Of a stretch of DNA of 9,290 nt, positions 6,979-9,290 are shown piece after piece (within the stretch, counting starts at the first letter, position 1; the number at the start of each line of letters is the position of its first letter). Under the pieces are notes generated by a model. It worked only from the letters and a program-made list of their open reading frames with translations, did no database searches and was not told where the DNA came from. The DNA comes from Chitinophaga pinensis. Its GTDB lineage: Bacteria; Bacteroidota; Bacteroidia; M30B66. A program made the translations under genes and the position numbers. The DNA lies in NCBI GenBank assembly GCA_943333015.1, contig CALQRR010000034.1, positions 1 to 9,290 of the forward strand, in the 5' to 3' direction.

Positions 6979-8662
6979 GTTTCTGACGATTCTGATGGCA
7001 ATTCTGCCAGCTTTAGCTTTCGCACAGCCGGGGAAGAATAACGATGTAGTTGTAACGGGTGGATACAGCCCAAAGTTGGTGGATGCCAACAAAATCGCTG
7101 AACAGCCTTCCATTCCTGATACTGCAGTATCTCGCTTCCCGATTTCCTATGAATTGAATAGCCGGAAAGTGAATACGGTGTTCGAAGTAGATCCCATTAA
7201 AGCAGCCAATGTGAAAGGTGAGCCGCTAACCAAACTATACCGCGGGTATGTGAAAGGTGGCTTCGGTTCGTATTCAATGCCGTATGGCGAAGTTTTTTAC
7301 AACAGTATACGGTCCAAGAAATCCAATGCCGGTGTGCACTACAAACACCTTTCTTCCTCTGGACAAATTGGGGATGTGGGATATTCCGGCTTTAGTCACA
7401 ATGAACTGAATCTCTTTGGAAAATCGTATATAAAAAAGACAACACTATCCGGTGGAATCGATTACCGCCGAAATGTGGTGCATTATTATGGGTTTGATAA
7501 GAATATTGCCTACAGTCAGGACTCGATGGATAATCCGTTTTTGGGGTACGATTTGGAACGTGCAAGCATCAAGCAACGCTATCAATTGGTAAATCTGGAT
7601 GCATCATTCAGCGACAATTATCCGGTCGATAGTCATGCAACCAAATACAAAGTTGATCTGAATTATTACAATTACGCGGATCATTATCAGGCGCAGGAGA
7701 ATGCATTCCGGATTGCCGGCGATGTTTCATTTTACTATAAAACCTACGATTTCAATATCAAGGGAGGATTTGATGTGTATAAAAATCAAAATGCGGTCTG
7801 GTCCGACAACATGAATATTTTCAATCTGCGGCCTCAGATTACGTTCAGTCAACCCAAATGGCGATTGAAAGCAGCGTTAAATCTTTATGCCACTTCTGAT
7901 TCTTTGAATGGATTTAAGTTCGCACCCGAAGTGGATTTCGATCTGCACCTGTACGAGAATATCCTCATCCTAAACGTTGGAACCGATAGCCGTTTACAGC
8001 GTTATTCCTACCGAAGCCTTACCGAACGAAATCCTTGGTTAGTTTCCGATATTCTTCCGCTGAATACCTGGAGTCCATTTCGTTTATATGCCGGTTTACG
8101 CGGATCTGTGAGTTCGAAAATGGCTTTCAATGTCCGAACATCCTACACGCCGAGTATCGACAATCAATTCTTTTATGTAAACGATACCAGTGCGGGTAAT
8201 CTGAACAAGATGACCATGGTAACAGACAACGCCAGTTTGTTTGAAGTAAACGGAGAAATAACCTGGCAAATGCATGAGAAGATTCGCCTCATTGCGAAGG
8301 CGGATTTTGTAGGCTACACACCGGATAAAGAATTGAAAGCTTGGCATGTTCCCACATTGCGTATGTCCTATGGCGGGAAATATAACCTGAGGGATAAAAT
8401 CTGGATCAATGCCGCTGTTCTGACTTTTAACAAGCAGTTTTACAGAGAATTTTTCACCGACAACATCACGGGTGAAGTGAAAACAATTGCTAAAGAATTA
8501 AAAGGAATTGTCGACTTCAACCTGGGCGCTGAATACCGCTATACCAAGCTGTTGGGGATGTTTTTACAATTGAACAACATTTTCAATGTGCGATACGAAC
8601 GATACAAGTTTTACCCTACGCAGCGTTTCAATGTGATGGCTGGTGTGAGTTATACGTTTTGA
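6971..8662 (+). CDS. Outer-membrane beta-barrel protein, TonB-dependent-receptor-like without a full plug
   Basis: A 563-residue outer-membrane protein. Residues 1-18 are a signal peptide ending AFA, cleaved before Gln19. A short conserved N-terminal region follows (NDVVVTGGYSPKLVDANKI at 24-42, then EPLTKLYRGYVKGGFG at 84-99). From about 90 to the end the protein alternates polar and aromatic residues with many Tyr, Asn and Gly, as in amphipathic beta strands, and ends in Tyr-Thr-Phe, a barrel-assembly signal. LQLNNIFNVRYERYKFYP (532-549) resembles the last strands of TonB-dependent receptors. Only about 65 residues separate the signal peptide from the barrel, too few for a normal plug, although VVVTG recalls the TonB-box region. 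The frame is open upstream, but an earlier start would bury the signal peptide. It is translated from an overlap with the TPR gene. Ligand and role unknown. It meets the peroxidase gene head-on with no gap. Confidence 0.87.
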   Translation: MNKFLTILMAILPALAFAQPGKNNDVVVTGGYSPKLVDANKIAEQPSIPDTAVSRFPISYELNSRKVNTVFEVDPIKAANVKGEPLTKLYRGYVKGGFGSYSMPYGEVFYNSIRSKKSNAGVHYKHLSSSGQIGDVGYSGFSHNELNLFGKSYIKKTTLSGGIDYRRNVVHYYGFDKNIAYSQDSMDNPFLGYDLERASIKQRYQLVNLDASFSDNYPVDSHATKYKVDLNYYNYADHYQAQENAFRIAGDVSFYYKTYDFNIKGGFDVYKNQNAVWSDNMNIFNLRPQITFSQPKWRLKAALNLYATSDSLNGFKFAPEVDFDLHLYENILILNVGTDSRLQRYSYRSLTERNPWLVSDILPLNTWSPFRLYAGLRGSVSSKMAFNVRTSYTPSIDNQFFYVNDTSAGNLNKMTMVTDNASLFEVNGEITWQMHEKIRLIAKADFVGYTPDKELKAWHVPTLRMSYGGKYNLRDKIWINAAVLTFNKQFYREFFTDNITGEVKTIAKELKGIVDFNLGAEYRYTKLLGMFLQLNNIFNVRYERYKFYPTQRFNVMAGVSYTF

Positions 8663-9290
8663 TCAGAACGGATTTTTGAAGCGGGAATCGGTGATGAATG
8701 TACTGTCGGTTAGTGCATGGAGAAATGCCAGTAAATCGGATTTTTCCTGAGTCGTTAAATTGAGACCTGTACCCACATGTTTCATTAACGGATCAACCGT
8801 TGGTGAAGCTTTGCCTCCCGAGTTGTAATGCTCAATGACTTGCTCCAAGGTTTGGAAACGCCCGTCGTGCATATACGGTGCAGTTAACGCAATATTCCGC
8901 AACGTAGGAGTGAGGAATTTACCGTTATCGTTCTGATTGCCCGTGATGGCTGCTCGTCCAAGATCTGTGAAGACCGAATCGAGTCCATTGTTGTGGAACT
9001 GGTTGTCGGTCATGAGTCGTCCTGCATCGATACTGTGGCAATGAAAACAATCGCCTTTTTCGGTGTTGAAAATCACATAGCCGTTCGATTGTGCAGGAGT
9101 GAGGCTTTGTTCATTGCGCAGGCGTTTATCCAGTCTGGAGTTATATGAAATCATGGTGCGCATAAACTGGGCAAGTGCTTTTACCACATGGCTGGAGTCG
9201 ATGACTGAAGTTCCAAACGCTTTTTTAAATTCATCCGAATAAGTAGTATTCGCATTAAGTTTAGCTGCAGCATCTACCCAAGAGAGATGC
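8663..9290 (-). CDS. Di-haem cytochrome c peroxidase / MauG-MbnH family protein (C-terminal part, cut by right edge)
   Basis: Periplasmic di-haem enzyme family that reduces hydrogen peroxide to water with electrons from small cytochromes, or oxidises protein substrates (MauG/MbnH). The frame is open to the right edge: 208 residues are visible, and the N-terminal half with the first haem site and any signal peptide is missing. The visible part has the family's KAFG (23-26 of the visible part), ALAQFMRTMIS (38-48), one haem-binding CFHCH (81-85, at 9049-9035), TPTLRNIALTAPYMHDGRF (127-145) with the Met ligand of PYMHDGR (Met codon 8872-8870), and HYNSGGK. The ending FITDSRFKNPF resembles the MauG/MbnH-like subgroup, so the physiological reaction is open. 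A GTG at 9187 is internal, not the start: family sequence continues upstream of it. Its TGA stop directly abuts that of the barrel gene. Confidence 0.93.
   Translation of the reverse strand, partial: HLSWVDAAAKLNANTTYSDEFKKAFGTSVIDSSHVVKALAQFMRTMISYNSRLDKRLRNEQSLTPAQSNGYVIFNTEKGDCFHCHSIDAGRLMTDNQFHNNGLDSVFTDLGRAAITGNQNDNGKFLTPTLRNIALTAPYMHDGRFQTLEQVIEHYNSGGKASPTVDPLMKHVGTGLNLTTQEKSDLLAFLHALTDSTFITDSRFKNPF

Noticed and set aside
8663..9187. GTG at 9187 as the start of a complete 174-residue cytochrome
   Set aside because: The frame stays open to the window edge, and the residues upstream (TYSDEFKKAFG and on) match the peroxidase family, so the gene is a fragment cut by the edge.
1..9290. Mobile elements, CRISPR, tRNA or rRNA
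   Set aside because: I found no transposase or integrase motifs, terminal repeats, regularly spaced repeats or tRNA-like cloverleaf by reading both strands; the region looks like a stable chromosomal core.

Overview
The window looks like chromosomal DNA from a member of the Bacteroidota. The reasons are the Bacteroidota-type promoter element TAnnTTTG directly in front of one gene, signal peptides that end just before Gln, several family-typical proteins (a PiT transporter with a long central loop, a membrane-anchored EEP hydrolase, a purple-acid-phosphatase-like phosphoesterase), and a large TPR protein paired with a TonB-receptor-like barrel. Base composition is moderate, a little AT-rich. 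I cannot name the genus. No mobile element, CRISPR array, tRNA or rRNA was seen, and gene density is very high.

Layout: (1) the 3' end of a PiT phosphate transporter (+), cut by the left edge, meets head-on with (2) a membrane-anchored endonuclease/exonuclease/phosphatase-family hydrolase (-, 665-1846). (3) A 56-bp divergent gap leads to a secreted metallophosphoesterase (+, 1903-3012), followed after 28 bp by (4) a DedA-family membrane protein (+, 3041-3688). (5) After a 152-bp gap comes a two-gene operon: a 1045-residue exported TPR protein (3841-6978) and a 563-residue outer-membrane barrel protein (6971-8662), whose ORFs overlap by 8 bp. (6) The right edge holds the C-terminal 208 residues of a di-haem cytochrome c peroxidase (-), whose stop codon abuts that of the barrel gene.

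Functionally, the left half is a run of envelope and phosphate-related genes: phosphate uptake, two phosphoesterase-type hydrolases and a probable lipid-phosphate carrier. Whether they work together is inference only. The right half is dominated by the TPR/barrel pair. Its tight coupling and the export signals on both proteins suggest a periplasm/outer-membrane complex of unknown function, and it is the best candidate here for an undescribed system. The peroxidase would act in the periplasm against hydrogen peroxide or in a MauG/MbnH-like oxidation.

Start-codon use is notable: the divergent pair at 1846/1903 uses TTG and GTG, and the GTG gene looks leaderless. The barrel gene starts at 6971, not at upstream in-frame codons.
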